From Ochrobactrum sp. RH2CCR150 (lineage in GTDB: Bacteria > Pseudomonadota > Alphaproteobacteria > Rhizobiales > Rhizobiaceae): a stretch of 64,000 nucleotides of DNA. Every line of letters begins with the position of its first letter. Position 1 is the first letter of the stretch. Position numbers and translations under genes: made by a program. The DNA is taken from contig JACGXE010000019.1 in assembly GCA_014138095.1 (NCBI GenBank), positions 21,689 through 85,688 on the forward strand. Reading direction: 5' to 3'. The notes beneath the pieces were generated by a model. That model saw only the letters and a program-made list of their open reading frames with translations, did no database searches and was not told the DNA's origin. Below, piece by piece: positions 51,889 through 61,503 of this stretch.

Positions 51889-53190
51889 ATGCAACATAAA
51901 AACCGGGGCAGGACTGAACAAAACCGAGAGCGCAACACGTTTCGTGCGCTCTCGCTCCTAAAACGCGTTGCGTTGGCCGGCGCCACCGCCATGGTGTTTG
52001 CAACATCTGCATTGGCCGCAGATATTAATTATCCCACCTTCCAGTGGACGGAACCGACGTATGGCGCCTTTCTTAAGGAACTTAAAGCCGAATTTGAAAA
52101 GCAAAATCCGGGCGTCACTATCAAGGACACGTTCATCCCATTCGCGTCTTTTGCCGACCAGATGTTCATCGATATCTCATCAGGTAATCCGCCAGACGTT
52201 CTGACGGCTTTCGATCCTGATTTCAAAAGATATATCGAAGCTGATCTTCTCGAGCCTCTCAACGACTACCTCGATGCCACAGGGATCAAGTACGATGATT
52301 TCATAGCACCAGAACAACTGGCGGTTAAGGACGGTAAAATATACGGCATCCCTTTTGCCACCAATCCACGCGCCCTCTTTATCAATAAAGCCATGCTGGA
52401 TGCAGCGGGCCTCGGCATCCCTAAAAACGCTGAGGAATTTGAGAACGCGGTCAAAGTTCTTCGCGACCCCAAGCAACAGAAGTTCGGACTTGCGCTTTCC
52501 GCCTACTCCGGAGCGCCTTCCCAGCAATATCTGGAATATGCACCGATCATCGCCAGTTTCGGGGGAAAGTTTTTCACCGAGGGCAAACCAACGGCCAATA
52601 CGCCAGAGATGATAAAAGCCCTGACGTTCTACAAAAATGTGGTAACGAGCAATCTTGTACCCAAAGGAGCCAAGTTCGAAGTCTTCCGACCAATGTTTGT
52701 AAATGGCAAGATCGCCATGTATGCTGCTGGCCCGTTTATGGCTGCAATGGCGAAATCCGGCAATCCAGAGACCTACAACAATCTGGTTACGGAACCACTG
52801 CCTCTCGGCGCTGGAAAGCCCATTACAGTCACAAGCTTCCTGGCAATACCGAAAGCATCCCAGAACAAGGATGAGACCGCCAAGCTTCTGATGATGATGC
52901 TGGAGACGAAATGGCAGGAACGCCTTGTACAATTGGCAAGTGTCATTCCCGGTCGTAAGGGCATGGTTCCAGCTGATTACCTTAAGGAAAACCCTTGGTT
53001 CGAAACCTTTACTAATCTCGCCAGCACAGCTGTTAGCTATGCGCCGGAAGGTGTCGAGCAATATGGTAGCGACGTGATCTCACTGATCGGGAAGCGTATC
53101 GAAGCAATGCTGTTTAACGGCGCTACACCGGAAGATACTGCCAACGCCATCCAGAAAGATCTGGTGGCATTCATGGAAACCAAGAAATAG
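51889..53190 (+). CDS. Sugar-type ABC substrate-binding protein (SBP_bac_1)
   Basis: A 433-residue MalE/UgpB-type periplasmic protein. A long charged N-terminus precedes the signal peptide (VALAGATAMVFATSALA, cut before ADI). Conserved segments: SGNPPDVLTAFDPDFKRYIEADLLEPL (in parts) and GIPFATNPRALFINKAMLDAAG (in parts). GGGGA lies eight bases upstream of the ATG. It works with the permeases and ATPase that follow. The regulator at 57299-59014 carries a cytoplasmic domain of the same fold. Confidence 0.92.
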   Translation: MQHKNRGRTEQNRERNTFRALSLLKRVALAGATAMVFATSALAADINYPTFQWTEPTYGAFLKELKAEFEKQNPGVTIKDTFIPFASFADQMFIDISSGNPPDVLTAFDPDFKRYIEADLLEPLNDYLDATGIKYDDFIAPEQLAVKDGKIYGIPFATNPRALFINKAMLDAAGLGIPKNAEEFENAVKVLRDPKQQKFGLALSAYSGAPSQQYLEYAPIIASFGGKFFTEGKPTANTPEMIKALTFYKNVVTSNLVPKGAKFEVFRPMFVNGKIAMYAAGPFMAAMAKSGNPETYNNLVTEPLPLGAGKPITVTSFLAIPKASQNKDETAKLLMMMLETKWQERLVQLASVIPGRKGMVPADYLKENPWFETFTNLASTAVSYAPEGVEQYGSDVISLIGKRIEAMLFNGATPEDTANAIQKDLVAFMETKK

Positions 53191-53238
53191 CCACGCACGA
53201 CCGGACGCGAAAACTGTCCGGTCCATTCGAGGTAGAAC

Positions 53239-54156
53239 ATGTCAGCCATCACATCAGATCAGACCCCAACCAAATCTGTGCGGTCCCGCCCGCATATGCA
53301 TTTATTACTCTTTTTTGGTCCCTGTGTCGTCTCACTTATCGCGGTGTTTGTCTTTCCAGTCTGGCAGACTTTCAAGATGAGCTTTTATGCCGACACAATG
53401 GGGGGACATCCCGCCTTTGTGGGGGTCGCAAATTACGCCAGGATCATCGGCGCGGAAGATTTTCTGAAGCTCGTTGCGACTTCAGTAATCTACACACTTG
53501 GCAATGTTGTTTTGGTCTGGGGGCTCGGTCTGGCAATCGCCATTTTGTTAAATCAGCACTTTCCCGGTCGCGCTGTTGTACGGGCGTTGTTCATCGTACC
53601 CTGGGCAATACCCTATGTTGCAGCGAGCCTAATTTTTTCGCTGTTATTTAACTTCGATGTAGGCGTTATCAACTATTTGCTTTCGACACTGTTCGGCACC
53701 CATCTTTCGGTGGACTTCCTGAACAGCTGCCCGAATGCGCTTGTCACGCTTACTGGAATATCGATCTGGAAGCTGCTTCCGCTCGGCATGGTCATGATGC
53801 TGTCGGCACTGCAATCAATTCCCGGCTCGCACTACGAGGCGGCTAAAGTGGACGGGGCGACCGCACTACAGGCGTTTTGGCATATTACTTTGCCCGGCGT
53901 GAGATCAACAACCGTGATGCTCACGCTTTTGATGATGATCTGGTGTTTCGGGCGATCTTTTACGGCGATCTACCTCCTTACAGGCGGGGGTCCCGCTGGC
54001 TGCTCCGAAACGATCGTGCTGCGCAGTTATCTTGAAATGTTCCAGCAGTTTCATCCAGGCACCGCCGCAGCCCTTGGCGTCGCAGTTCTGCTGATCTCAA
54101 TGATATGTGCCGGTATTTATTTTGCTGTCATCAACGCACGAGGTAACCAGGCATGA
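53239..54156 (+). CDS. Sugar-type ABC permease (UgpA/MalF class)
   Basis: A 305-residue BPD_transp_1 permease with six membrane segments and the EAA loop YEAAKVDGATALQAFWHITLP (in parts). GAGG precedes the ATG. Overlaps the next permease by ATGA. Confidence 0.92.
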   Translation: MSAITSDQTPTKSVRSRPHMHLLLFFGPCVVSLIAVFVFPVWQTFKMSFYADTMGGHPAFVGVANYARIIGAEDFLKLVATSVIYTLGNVVLVWGLGLAIAILLNQHFPGRAVVRALFIVPWAIPYVAASLIFSLLFNFDVGVINYLLSTLFGTHLSVDFLNSCPNALVTLTGISIWKLLPLGMVMMLSALQSIPGSHYEAAKVDGATALQAFWHITLPGVRSTTVMLTLLMMIWCFGRSFTAIYLLTGGGPAGCSETIVLRSYLEMFQQFHPGTAAALGVAVLLISMICAGIYFAVINARGNQA

Positions 54157-54995
54157 GCACCGGATCCCATTCAACGAAAAGAGCCCACTGGTCTCTCGTC
54201 CTGCTTGCCTATCTGTTGGCGTTCATTATTTCGATCCCTCTTCTCTGGATGGTAAAGTCATCTTTTGAAAGTGATGCAGCCGCCACAGCATACCCTCCTG
54301 CCCTATTGCCGGATGGGCATTTTATCGGAACGTTCAGTACAATTTTCTTCGATACCCGCCTTTTCCATTGGCTTCTGAACTCCTTCCTTGTCGCAGCTCT
54401 TTCAACCTTGGTGGCGCTGGCAATCGGCATTCCGGCCGCTTATGGCTTGTCCCGGTTCAAATTCAGACACAAGAGTCTTCTGACATTGTCGATCCTGGGA
54501 ACGCAAATGATGCCGCCAATCGTTCTAATCATTCCGCTCTACACAACGTTCATCAGCTTTGGACTGGCGGATAGTCTGGTTGGCGTTATCGTAGCAAATG
54601 CGGCATTCGCGTTACCGGTCATGGTCTGGATGCTGAAGACCGTTTTCGACGGCGTTTCTTTCGAAATAGACGAGGCGGCTCGTATCGACGGCGCATCGTG
54701 GTACTATATTGCACTGAGAATCGTAACGCCTCTTTCGCTTCCGGGTGTTATCGCCGCATCGATCTTTTCATTCCTTAACGCTTGGGATGAATTCATGCTT
54801 GCACGCACCTTGCTGCGCAGCGTCGATCAATGGGTGGGGACCATTGGTTTGTCGTCGCTATTCGGTGAGTACGTCACTCCGTGGAACCAGATCATGGCCA
54901 TGGCGCTCGTCTTCACTATCCCGCCTGTTCTCCTCTTCCTGCTGGTACAACGCTACTTCGTTTCAGGTCTCAGCGCCGGAGCAGTCAAAGGCTAA
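54153..54995 (+). CDS. Sugar-type ABC permease (UgpE/MalG class)
   Basis: A 280-residue second permease with six membrane segments and the EAA loop EIDEAARIDGASWYYIALRIVTPLSLP (in parts). Forms the heterodimeric channel with the preceding gene product; 45 bases precede the ATPase. Confidence 0.92.
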   Translation: MSTGSHSTKRAHWSLVLLAYLLAFIISIPLLWMVKSSFESDAAATAYPPALLPDGHFIGTFSTIFFDTRLFHWLLNSFLVAALSTLVALAIGIPAAYGLSRFKFRHKSLLTLSILGTQMMPPIVLIIPLYTTFISFGLADSLVGVIVANAAFALPVMVWMLKTVFDGVSFEIDEAARIDGASWYYIALRIVTPLSLPGVIAASIFSFLNAWDEFMLARTLLRSVDQWVGTIGLSSLFGEYVTPWNQIMAMALVFTIPPVLLFLLVQRYFVSGLSAGAVKG

Positions 54996-55040
54996 TTCAA
55001 CAACATCAAGCGCCCCTCGGCGCCAGCTACGAGGCAATCC

Positions 55041-56093
55041 ATGGCTTCCGTTTCTCTGGATAATGTACAGAAAGCTTACCATAACTTCTCCGTCTTGAAG
55101 GACATCAGTGTCGCTATCGATGATGGATCCTTCGTGACGCTCGTAGGGCCGTCAGGTTGCGGCAAATCCACCCTGCTGCGTATGATTGCAGGGCTGGAAA
55201 ACATCACCGCCGGAACAATTTCGATCGGCGACAGCATCGTAAACCAGCTCGAGCCCAAGGCGCGCAACATAGCTATGGTTTTCCAGAACTACGCCCTCTA
55301 TCCGCATCTGACCGTGGCAGAGAATATGGGCTTTGCACTAAAGCTGGCCAAGGCGGATAAAGAGGAGATTGGCCGGAAGGTCCGACACGCGTCTCAAATC
55401 CTCGGACTGGACGCCCTTCTTCATCGCTACCCCAAGCAGCTTTCCGGCGGACAGCGCCAGCGCGTCGCAATGGGACGCGCTATTGTCCGCAACCCCGCCG
55501 TTTTCCTGTTCGACGAACCTCTGTCCAATCTGGACGCCAAACTGCGCGTGCAAATGCGAGCCGAAATCAAGTCACTTCACCAAAGGCTCAGGACAACGAC
55601 CATCTACGTCACGCATGATCAGGTCGAGGCAATGACCATGGCTGACAAGATAGTCGTCATGAAAGACGGGCTCATAGAGCAAGTCGGCGCACCGCTGGAT
55701 GTCTATGATCGCCCCACCAACATCTTCGTTGCAGGATTTATCGGGTCGCCTGCGATGAATTTTGTCACGGGCAAAGTTTCCACCGACAGCTTCATCACCG
55801 CCGGCGGCATTAAGCTTCCCTTGCCTCGGTGTGCTGACCTGACTGGCCGGTCTGTCATCTATGGCGTCCGTCCCGAACACATGCATGTTTCGGAGTTTGG
55901 CGCGATCGCGACCGTCACCGTCATTGAACCAACAGGGGCGGAGACCCTTGTCACCGCTGAAATCGACGGGCAACCGGTGCACTTCGCTATTTCGGGCCGC
56001 AGCGACCTGACCCCGGGATCAACCGTGCGTGTTGCGCCGCAGGTCGAGCACATTCACCTTTTCGATGAGACAACCGGACGCCGGATCAATTGA
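55041..56093 (+). CDS. UgpC/MalK-type ABC ATP-binding protein
   Basis: A 350-residue ATPase: Walker A GPSGCGKST, signature LSGGQRQRVAMGRAIVR, Walker B VFLFDEPLSNLD, switch VTHDQVEAMTMAD, and a C-terminal TOBE regulatory domain (about 240-350). Its stop overlaps the amidase start (TGATG), tying the amidase to the transporter. Confidence 0.94.
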   Translation: MASVSLDNVQKAYHNFSVLKDISVAIDDGSFVTLVGPSGCGKSTLLRMIAGLENITAGTISIGDSIVNQLEPKARNIAMVFQNYALYPHLTVAENMGFALKLAKADKEEIGRKVRHASQILGLDALLHRYPKQLSGGQRQRVAMGRAIVRNPAVFLFDEPLSNLDAKLRVQMRAEIKSLHQRLRTTTIYVTHDQVEAMTMADKIVVMKDGLIEQVGAPLDVYDRPTNIFVAGFIGSPAMNFVTGKVSTDSFITAGGIKLPLPRCADLTGRSVIYGVRPEHMHVSEFGAIATVTVIEPTGAETLVTAEIDGQPVHFAISGRSDLTPGSTVRVAPQVEHIHLFDETTGRRIN

Positions 56094-57235
56094 TGAACTC
56101 TTTCCAGAATTTGTTGGGATCGCCCCAATCACCATTTGTCATACGGACGTCGCTAGGCGGCAGTGGACTACGGGTCGCGGTCAAGGATAACATCAATATC
56201 AAGGGGCTCGGCACGACGGCGGGAAGCCGTGTCTATCGGACCGAACCGCCTGCACTCAAAAGCGCCACTATCGTTCAGCGACTACTTGCCGCCAATTTCC
56301 ATATTGTTGGCAAAACGAAGCTGCACGAACTTGCCTTTGGTATCACTGGCATTAATGACGCCTTCGGCACACCTATCAATCCGCGTTTCCCGAAGCTTAT
56401 TCCTGGTGGGTCCTCCAGCGGTTCCGCCGCAGCCGTCGCCGCGTCTCTGGCCGATGTAGCGATTGGCACCGATACTGGCGGATCCATCAGAATTCCCGCC
56501 GCCTGCTGCGGCGTCTTCGGACTGAAGCCAACGTTCGGGCGTATCCCCCGCGACGGAGTGTTACCAGCCAGATCCTCGCTGGATTGCGTTGGTGTTTTTG
56601 CACAATCGGTCGCCCACCTAGAGACCACAATGGAGGCCCTTGATCCGCATTATAAGAGGGAAGCTTCCGGCAGCTATAAGCTCGGGTTTGTTGCGCCTCA
56701 TGGCAATCCCGAGATATCCGATGCTATAACAGCCGCAGTCCGCGCAACAGGGTTGCCGATCTGTAAAGTTATGCTTGCACATTTCGACTCTGCGTTTTCA
56801 GCTGGCTTAACGATGATCGAATATGAAACCGCAAACGCATTTCGCGACCTGCTGGATTCCTCATTGATTGGCGATGACGTATTAACACGACTTAGAAAGG
56901 CGACAGGTATCACCGCAGAAGACATGCGGGTCGCCGAAGTCATACGAAAGCAGTTTCGCGAAGAGCTTAAAAACGCCTTTGAGACAGTCGACGTGCTAGT
57001 ACTACCGACTATTGCGGACTATCCGCCTCCACTGGCGGACGCGAGAACCGATAGAAGCGCAGTTTCGCTGACCAAAAATGTACGCCCGTTCAATCTTTCG
57101 GGTAATCCGGCCATCGCCGTCCCATTACCCTCCATCAACGAACGGCCTGTATCCTTGCAAATAGTAGGACCAATGGGCAAGGACGATGTTGTATGCGCAG
57201 TTGCCCGCCAGTTCGAGGCCTGTCTCACACGTTAA
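56093..57235 (+). CDS. Amidase-signature hydrolase
   Basis: A 380-residue amidase-signature enzyme with the Ser-cisSer-Lys triad: Lys in RVAVKDNINIKG, cisSer in PGGSSSGSAAAVAA and nucleophile Ser in GTDTGGSIRIPA. It is about 90 residues shorter than many family members. Being coupled to the transporter, it probably hydrolyses an imported amide (or ester-like bond) to feed the downstream aromatic pathway. The substrate is unknown. Confidence 0.88.
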   Translation: MNSFQNLLGSPQSPFVIRTSLGGSGLRVAVKDNINIKGLGTTAGSRVYRTEPPALKSATIVQRLLAANFHIVGKTKLHELAFGITGINDAFGTPINPRFPKLIPGGSSSGSAAAVAASLADVAIGTDTGGSIRIPAACCGVFGLKPTFGRIPRDGVLPARSSLDCVGVFAQSVAHLETTMEALDPHYKREASGSYKLGFVAPHGNPEISDAITAAVRATGLPICKVMLAHFDSAFSAGLTMIEYETANAFRDLLDSSLIGDDVLTRLRKATGITAEDMRVAEVIRKQFREELKNAFETVDVLVLPTIADYPPPLADARTDRSAVSLTKNVRPFNLSGNPAIAVPLPSINERPVSLQIVGPMGKDDVVCAVARQFEACLTR

Positions 57236-57298
57236 CGTTCTTGCATTGCATCTGCCGCTCACCTACGGTCGCACGAAGTGTCCACCTATTGGATGCCG

Positions 57299-59014
57299 AT
57301 GGAGAGTTTGATCTTGAGCCCGTATGAGATCGCACGCGTGATTGCTTTCATGTCGCGTCTTCGCGATGCCTTCCGGCCGATGCATGGCAAGGTTGAGGAT
57401 GACGCGCATTGGCGAATAATAAGTCATGTTGTCAAGCGCTTCATCGAAGGTGGTACCGTCACTCTGACAGAGTTGATTCAGATTTCGGAGCTTCCCTATG
57501 CAACAGCCCACCGCAAAATAAACGAACTTCTGCGCGAACAAATGCTGGAAAAGTTTTTCAGCGGCTCTGACACCAAGCGCTTTCAACTGATTCCCAGTAA
57601 TCTGCTGCTCGATCAGTTCTACAACTACGCGAAGGAGGTCAAAGTAGAACTTGCGCGCGTATATGGTGACAAAAACTTCAGTAATGATGAGGAATATTTT
57701 TTTGGAGGCGATCATCAGGCACTGGCGCTGAGCGAAGACCAGCTTCGCGCTGTTCGCAACATAGACGGCGTCGAAAAGGCGGTTTTTCTCCTTCACAATG
57801 ACTTTTATTTCATGTCCTTGCGGCATCTCTGGTCCGATTTCCGAAAACGGTTAGGCCCCTATCAGAACTTCCACATGCGCAACATGGAGGATTTGCATGC
57901 TGAATTGTTGGCCAATGCCAAGCGGCCGGAATCCACCTTTGATATCGTTGCACTGAATGCGCCGTGGGTTGGGCAGTTTGCTGAAGCCGGCGCCGTCATC
58001 AACCTCAACTCCCTGACGAACGCAAGACGGATCGTGCCTCAAAGCTTTAATCCTGAAGTCTGGGATATGGGGATGTCGAAAGGAAAACAGTTTGGCATTC
58101 CCAGCTATGCTGCGGTCGAAATCCTGGCGGCCCGAAAGGACCTTCTGGAAACTGAAGGCCTGAAATCTCCTGCAACATTCGCCGATGTGCTTAAATGCGG
58201 TCGCGCCTTGCATGACCCCAATAACGGGCGTTACGGGATTGTTTGGAACGCCAGTCGCGGCATCGATATCGCGCATACGTTCATGTTCATTATCGGCTGT
58301 TGCGGCGCTCCCATCCCGGACCTCGCCCAGGTAAAAGGCGGCTTCGAGAAAAAGGATATGAATGGGGGCAAAGTGCGAGCACTGATCGATAGCTATGCGG
58401 CGCACGAAGCGCTGGAGTATATGAAAGAACTTCTGAGCATATCGCCGCCGAATATTCTCGAAACATCGCGCCAAACCGTCCTTGACTTATTCACACGCGG
58501 GAAGGCGGCTATGGCCTATACGTGGTCTATCCATGCGACGCGTTTCGAAATGCAGATCGATTCCGCCGTCAAGCGGCGTGTAACCTATCTGCAACCACCG
58601 TTTGGAAGAGGTGGAAAAAGCCTTGCCCCGTTAGGCGGATTCGTCTTCGCAATTCCGAGCAATCTGCCACCGTTACGGATGGAAAAAGCAAAGCAGATCC
58701 TCACCTGGATGTGTAGTCCTGAAGCGATGCTCGCGCGTGCAAAGGACGGGCTACCGCTATCTCCTCTTTTCAGCCTCATGGGGGACCCGGGAGCCAACCT
58801 CAATTCACCAATCTACACACTGGTAAAGTCGCTGTCGCAACGTCGTCTGCTCAACGTATGGCAACGTCCCGCCATACCCAAATACATCCATATCGAAACC
58901 ATTTTGGGCGAGGAGGTTCACGACGCGTTGATTGGCCACAAGTCAATCAAGGTGGCCTTGGCCGACGCCAACACGAGGATCAGATCCCTTGATCAAGATC
59001 TCCTCTATTCGTGA
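57299..59014 (+). CDS. Winged-helix/solute-binding-protein fusion regulator
   Basis: A 571-residue cytoplasmic protein without signal peptide or membrane segment. Residues about 30-105 form a winged helix (TVTLTELIQISELPYATAHRKINELL, in parts). Residues about 155-530 form a type-1 solute-binding domain of the SBP_bac_1/MalE fold (FDIVALNAPWVGQFAEAGAVINL; KGKQFGIPSYAAVEILAARKDLLETEGL, in parts; APLGGFVFAIPSNLPP). One-component regulators normally use LacI-type or LysR-type periplasmic-like domains; a MalE-type domain is rare. It lies 63 bases after the amidase and probably senses the transporter's ligand. Start uncertain: ATG at 57299 used, with 57293, GTG 57278 and TTG 57314 (GGAGAG seven bases upstream) as alternatives. 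Confidence 0.85.
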   Translation: MESLILSPYEIARVIAFMSRLRDAFRPMHGKVEDDAHWRIISHVVKRFIEGGTVTLTELIQISELPYATAHRKINELLREQMLEKFFSGSDTKRFQLIPSNLLLDQFYNYAKEVKVELARVYGDKNFSNDEEYFFGGDHQALALSEDQLRAVRNIDGVEKAVFLLHNDFYFMSLRHLWSDFRKRLGPYQNFHMRNMEDLHAELLANAKRPESTFDIVALNAPWVGQFAEAGAVINLNSLTNARRIVPQSFNPEVWDMGMSKGKQFGIPSYAAVEILAARKDLLETEGLKSPATFADVLKCGRALHDPNNGRYGIVWNASRGIDIAHTFMFIIGCCGAPIPDLAQVKGGFEKKDMNGGKVRALIDSYAAHEALEYMKELLSISPPNILETSRQTVLDLFTRGKAAMAYTWSIHATRFEMQIDSAVKRRVTYLQPPFGRGGKSLAPLGGFVFAIPSNLPPLRMEKAKQILTWMCSPEAMLARAKDGLPLSPLFSLMGDPGANLNSPIYTLVKSLSQRRLLNVWQRPAIPKYIHIETILGEEVHDALIGHKSIKVALADANTRIRSLDQDLLYS

Positions 59015-59059
59015 TTACCCATAGTCCCCAGAACCAATTCCATTCCCGGGAATCGAGCT

Positions 59060-59935
59060 TTAGCCTGACGCGTGCTCAGTCTCGGAAGTGAGCACAAAGA
59101 AATCGCGGTCTTCAAGACCATTCTCCGCGGCATGAAGGAAACGCTCTAGGGAAAGCGCATTTACTGCCATTTCGACATCGACATCAGCTGCGGCTTCGGC
59201 AATCAAACCCGTATCTTTAACCATCTGGGAGACGGAAAATGCCGGTGGATAGTCGTTCTGCTCTATATTGGTTCGCTTGTATTTGAGAAGTGGCGAAACT
59301 ACTGCACTTTCGCAGATAACTTCCATGATAACGTTCCGCGAAAGCCCACCCGCTTGACCCAGCCGTAACGCGTCCGCCATTAAAGTTGCATTTGCCGCTA
59401 CAAGACTGTTCAGGACCAGTTTCAGATATCGCGCCTCCTCACTCGGACCGACGTAATATTGTCGATTTGAGAACGCTTCGAACGCCGGCCGGCATATCTC
59501 AAAATCAGCCTGCGGGCCGGATACCATGACCGTAAGGGATCCCGATTTCGCAGTATGGGTGCTCCCAGAAACGGGCGCGCGCAGATAACGGGTTGTCCGG
59601 ATGCCGTTGGAGACCTTTTTCGAAATACGGGGAGAAACCGTACTCAAATCCACGAATATCTGATCCTCGTTCAAATGGCCTGCGAACCCAGATTCGCCGA
59701 AAACGAGATCATCGAGAACTTGATCATTAGGGATCATCGACATGATAATCTCGACGTCCTTCAAAAGCTCACCCACAGACGGAGCTATTTTGGCTCCATC
59801 TCCGCGAACTGTATGACAGTTTGCCGGATTTCTATCATAGACTGCCACATGATGGTTCTTCGCCAACAGATGACGCACCATCGGTTGGCCCATTTTACCA
59901 ACCCCTATCCAGCCGATTCTTCGTTGCTTTGCCAT
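59060..59935 (-). CDS. 3-hydroxyisobutyrate dehydrogenase-family oxidoreductase
   Basis: A 291-residue beta-hydroxyacid dehydrogenase with the Rossmann motif GWIGVGKMGQPMVRHL, substrate-binding APVSGSTHTAKSGSLTVMVSG (in parts) and catalytic Lys in YLKLVLNSLVAAN. ATG at 59935 follows GGAG. It is transcribed divergently from the YciI-maleylacetate reductase-dioxygenase operon and converges on the fusion regulator. It would oxidise a short hydroxyacid or reduce a semialdehyde of the pathway. Confidence 0.9.
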   Translation of the reverse strand: MAKQRRIGWIGVGKMGQPMVRHLLAKNHHVAVYDRNPANCHTVRGDGAKIAPSVGELLKDVEIIMSMIPNDQVLDDLVFGESGFAGHLNEDQIFVDLSTVSPRISKKVSNGIRTTRYLRAPVSGSTHTAKSGSLTVMVSGPQADFEICRPAFEAFSNRQYYVGPSEEARYLKLVLNSLVAANATLMADALRLGQAGGLSRNVIMEVICESAVVSPLLKYKRTNIEQNDYPPAFSVSQMVKDTGLIAEAAADVDVEMAVNALSLERFLHAAENGLEDRDFFVLTSETEHASG

Positions 59936-60017
59936 TCTTGTCTTCTCCAAAACGCCTGTCTTCTCCTAGTGGTGTCCGAACATCACCTGGTCACAGTTCA
60001 AATCTCCAGTAGCAAAA

Positions 60018-60032
60018 CATCCAGAATGGATA
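60018..60032. promoter_or_regulatory. Candidate operator of the hydroxyquinol module, site 2
   Basis: CATCCAGAATGGATA, inverted repeat ATCCA-N3/TGGAT, preceded by AAA so that 17 of 18 bases match site 1 (50850-50864 with flank). It is placed between the divergent dehydrogenase (59935, minus) and the YciI/dioxygenase operon (60119, plus). Confidence 0.65.
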
Positions 60033-60118
60033 CTCTGAACATTGCAAGAGATGCAGAAAAAGAGACGATCAGTTGTGCGTATGTTGGCCTCATCCTAATA
60101 CTATGAAAGCAAAATCTC

Positions 60119-60418
60119 ATGCTCTACGTCGTCCATTGTATCGATTTCGAAGACGCCCTTCCCCGCCGACTGGCCAACTACGACGCTCACAAGCAGTATC
60201 TCGCAAGCACTCCCGTGAAGACGGTCATTTCAGGTCCGCTAATCGCTGAGGACGGAGTCACCATGATCGGCTCAATGTTCATTGTCGAAGCCGAACGGTT
60301 GGAAGACGTTGTTTCATTTAACCACAACGATCCATTTCAGGGCGCACGTGTCTGGGCCGACACGCGGATTCATCCGTTCCTGATGCGCGTGGACAATCGT
60401 GCGCTCAAGATTGACTGA
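60119..60418 (+). CDS. YciI-like protein 1
   Basis: A 99-residue protein of the YciI family (ferredoxin-like fold). The family's conserved His lies in YDAHKQYL and its Asp in NHNDPF. YciI homologues next to hydroxyquinol dioxygenase include TftG of the 2,4,5-T pathway, a dehydrochlorinase acting on chlorohydroxyquinol. First gene of a four-gene plus-strand operon, 8 bases upstream of the reductase. Confidence 0.85.
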   Translation: MLYVVHCIDFEDALPRRLANYDAHKQYLASTPVKTVISGPLIAEDGVTMIGSMFIVEAERLEDVVSFNHNDPFQGARVWADTRIHPFLMRVDNRALKID

Positions 60419-60426
60419 GGATCGGC

Positions 60427-61482
60427 ATGCACTCATTCGCTTACAATTCAAGCAAAGTTCGTATTCTTTTCGGGGCCGGGACATTTCAAAAGCTACCCGA
60501 CGAAAAAGACAGGATGGGATTGAACCGAATTCTTGTTCTGTCCACCGCCGCTCAGCGTGACGAAGCGATGGAATTAGCCAATATCATTAAAGACAGTTCC
60601 GTTGGCGTTTTCAGTGAAGCAGTCATGCACACACCAGTCAACACAACTGAGAAAGCCGTCTCAATCGCCAGAAACCTGAATGCGGATGGAATCCTTTCTA
60701 TCGGTGGCGGTTCGACTACCGGCCTGTCAAAAGCTATCGCTCTCAGGACTGGCCTTCCGCAGATCATCGTTCCAACCACATATGCGGGATCTGAGGTCAC
60801 GCCGATACTCGGACAGACAGAAAACGGCTCCAAGACCACCATTCGCGACCCGGGCATCCTTCCCGACCTTGTGATCTACGATCCCAATTTTTCAATGAAG
60901 CTTCCGGTCGAGCTCAGCATAACCAGCGGCCTCAATGCTATGGCCCATGCGCTGGAAGGGCTCTACGCTCAAGACAGAAATCCGATTTCGTCCCTGATGG
61001 CGATAGAAGGCCTCCGCGCCCTCCATAGCGCATTGCCGGCAATACAGGAAATTCCCGACGACAAGGACGCGCGAACGTCGGCTTTGTTTGGTTCCTGGTT
61101 GTGCGGCACGGTTCTTGGCACAGTAGGGATGTCGCTCCATCACAAGATTTGCCACACGCTCGGAGGAATGTTCGACCTCCCTCATGCCGAAACACACGCG
61201 ATCCTGCTTCCCTACACAATCGCATACAATAGCGAGGTGGCGGCGATGGAACTTGCGCCTCTTCAAGACTTATTCGGCCCGTCAATCCCTGCTGGCATCT
61301 TTGACTTTTCACGACGCCTGGGCGCGCCGTATTCTCTCGCTCAACTTGGACTCGTGCGCCGCGATATAGAGCGGGCCGCCGAACAGTCCCTGAAAAACGC
61401 TTACTGGAACCCCCGCCGCCTAGAGCGCCAAGCTATCCAGCAACTCCTTGAAATGGCGCTGGAAGGCGCTCGCCCACGCTGA
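60427..61482 (+). CDS. Maleylacetate reductase
   Basis: A 351-residue iron-alcohol-dehydrogenase-fold enzyme reducing maleylacetate to 3-oxoadipate with NAD(P)H. The length and the segments SIGGGSTTGLSKAIALRTGLPQI (in parts), PTTYAGSEVTPILG, SGLNAMAHALEGLYA and LHHKICHTLGGMFDLPHAETHA (in parts) are those of maleylacetate reductases. It lies between the first YciI gene and the dioxygenase gene, the usual partner for hydroxyquinol cleavage. Confidence 0.93.
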   Translation: MHSFAYNSSKVRILFGAGTFQKLPDEKDRMGLNRILVLSTAAQRDEAMELANIIKDSSVGVFSEAVMHTPVNTTEKAVSIARNLNADGILSIGGGSTTGLSKAIALRTGLPQIIVPTTYAGSEVTPILGQTENGSKTTIRDPGILPDLVIYDPNFSMKLPVELSITSGLNAMAHALEGLYAQDRNPISSLMAIEGLRALHSALPAIQEIPDDKDARTSALFGSWLCGTVLGTVGMSLHHKICHTLGGMFDLPHAETHAILLPYTIAYNSEVAAMELAPLQDLFGPSIPAGIFDFSRRLGAPYSLAQLGLVRRDIERAAEQSLKNAYWNPRRLERQAIQQLLEMALEGARPR

Positions 61483-61503
61483 ACTATATTGGGAGATGGA
61501 CAT

